Shown here in pieces: positions 63,712 through 64,000 of a stretch of DNA of 64,000 nucleotides (positions within the stretch are counted from its first letter, which is position 1; every line of letters begins with the position of its first letter). Where the stretch lies: the NCBI RefSeq assembly GCF_000968135.1, contig NZ_FO538765.1, positions 3,546,001 through 3,610,000 on the forward strand. The letters are read 5' to 3'. The notes beneath the pieces were generated by a model. That model had not been told where the DNA came from. It made no database searches and worked only from the letters and a program-made list of their open reading frames with translations. This stretch comes from Magnetospira sp. QH-2. Lineage in GTDB: Bacteria > Pseudomonadota > Alphaproteobacteria > Rhodospirillales > Magnetospiraceae. The position numbers and the translations under genes are program-made.

Positions 63712-64000
63712 AGCTGGTCTCCTCTGTTCCATGTCCAGGAATTGACCCGGATACTTGATCAAGACCGAGTGTGGAGACCAGCTGACTGTCTAGGCAATCC
63801 CTGACTGCTCGATTACCGCCATCTGAAAAAGTCCGATTTCGAGCATGTGGCGACACATGCTTCGACAAGCTCAGCATGAGGGCCTTTGAACTTTCAACTT
63901 GTTAGCCTCACCCTGAGCTTGTCGAAGGGCGAGGCGGGCCGTCGGATAACACTTTTTCAGCAGCCTGTTGGATCGGGTCGCGTTGGATCGGATGGGATCC

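Larger units (their letters stand above)
62436..63824 (-). mobile_element. IS110-family insertion sequence, copy 2
   Basis: Same length, orientation, ends and core CT as copy 1, offset by exactly 33,680 bases. Differences from copy 1 include 62493 (T for G), 62770 (T for G) and 63790 (C for T). Confidence 0.9.
62419..63971. repeat. MITE-like palindromic repeat, copy 2, interrupted by IS110
   Basis: Outer parts 62419-62435 and 63825-63971 match copy 1 and the empty copy at 35514. The target CT is used again. The body here lacks the extra segment present in copy 1, so the copies have diverged around the same insertion. Confidence 0.75.

Noticed and set aside
28756-63824. A composite transposon carried by the two IS110 copies.
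   Set aside because: IS110 elements are not known to move as composites, the segment is 33.7 kb and full of housekeeping genes, and both copies sit in the same repeat target.

Overview
The window is a GC-rich chromosomal segment of a free-living alphaproteobacterium, most likely a sulfur-oxidising member of the Rhodospirillales. The taxonomic signals are a CcrM-type DNA methyltransferase with clustered GANTC sites upstream, alphaproteobacterial housekeeping neighbours (argD-argF-hslO, ETF-QO, family-4 UDG, DUF971/Trm112/LON/CnoX) and an aprM-aprB-aprA operon. AprM is the membrane partner of adenylylsulfate reductase in sulfur oxidisers. No species name can be read from the sequence alone.

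Layout. 0-5.5 kb: two class II aldolase genes, a membrane-anchored TPR protein with eight near-identical 120-bp repeats, and a small membrane protein. 5.5-12.2 kb (minus strand): an EF-G-like GTPase, a Cache-PAS-GGDEF diguanylate cyclase, the DUF971/Trm112/LON/CnoX cluster, then tRNA-Gly(GCC). 12.5-16.8 kb: an OFA-type MFS transporter and a large TPR protein resembling PrsT. 17.1-28.3 kb (minus): a 13-gene operon for an Mrp/complex-I-like membrane redox complex. 28.7-36 kb: an IS110-family element inside a MITE-like repeat, slyD, aprMBA and small genes. 36-50.5 kb: housekeeping genes with tRNA-Gln(TTG). 51.4-59.8 kb: rnhB, ccrM, a broken RTX/cadherin adhesin gene, hslO, argF and argD. 59.9-64 kb: a PAS histidine kinase, a small secreted protein cut by the repeat, and a second, near-identical IS110 element.

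The most interesting system is the operon at 17.1-28.3 kb. It encodes MrpE, F, G, an MbhD-type and an MbhE/MrpB-type subunit, MrpC, one 1041-residue protein carrying two MrpD/NuoL-type pump modules, NuoH-, NuoB-, NuoC- and NuoD-like subunits, and then a fusion of a two-cluster ferredoxin to a GltD-like NAD(P)H flavoprotein, coupled to a ferritin-like diiron protein. The NuoD homologue lacks a full NiFe ligand set. The NuoB homologue keeps only three of the four N2-cluster cysteines. Two pump modules plus a three-cysteine proximal cluster match the archaeal sulfane-reducing complex MBS rather than a hydrogenase or complex I. I infer an MBS-like, NAD(P)H-linked complex in a bacterium that also carries dissimilatory sulfur oxidation genes about 3-6 kb away.

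The second theme is mobile DNA. Two IS110-family copies (1389 bp, at least three differences) lie in direct orientation 33,680 bp apart. Both are inserted at the same CT dinucleotide of a dispersed palindromic repeat, and a third copy of that repeat at 35.5 kb is empty. Repeat ends supply the stop codons of two neighbouring genes. Other repeats include a pair of hairpin elements sharing a 34-nt block, short inverted repeats around the TPR gene, and a 9-bp inverted repeat that appears to have been created together with the nonsense codon in the RTX gene.
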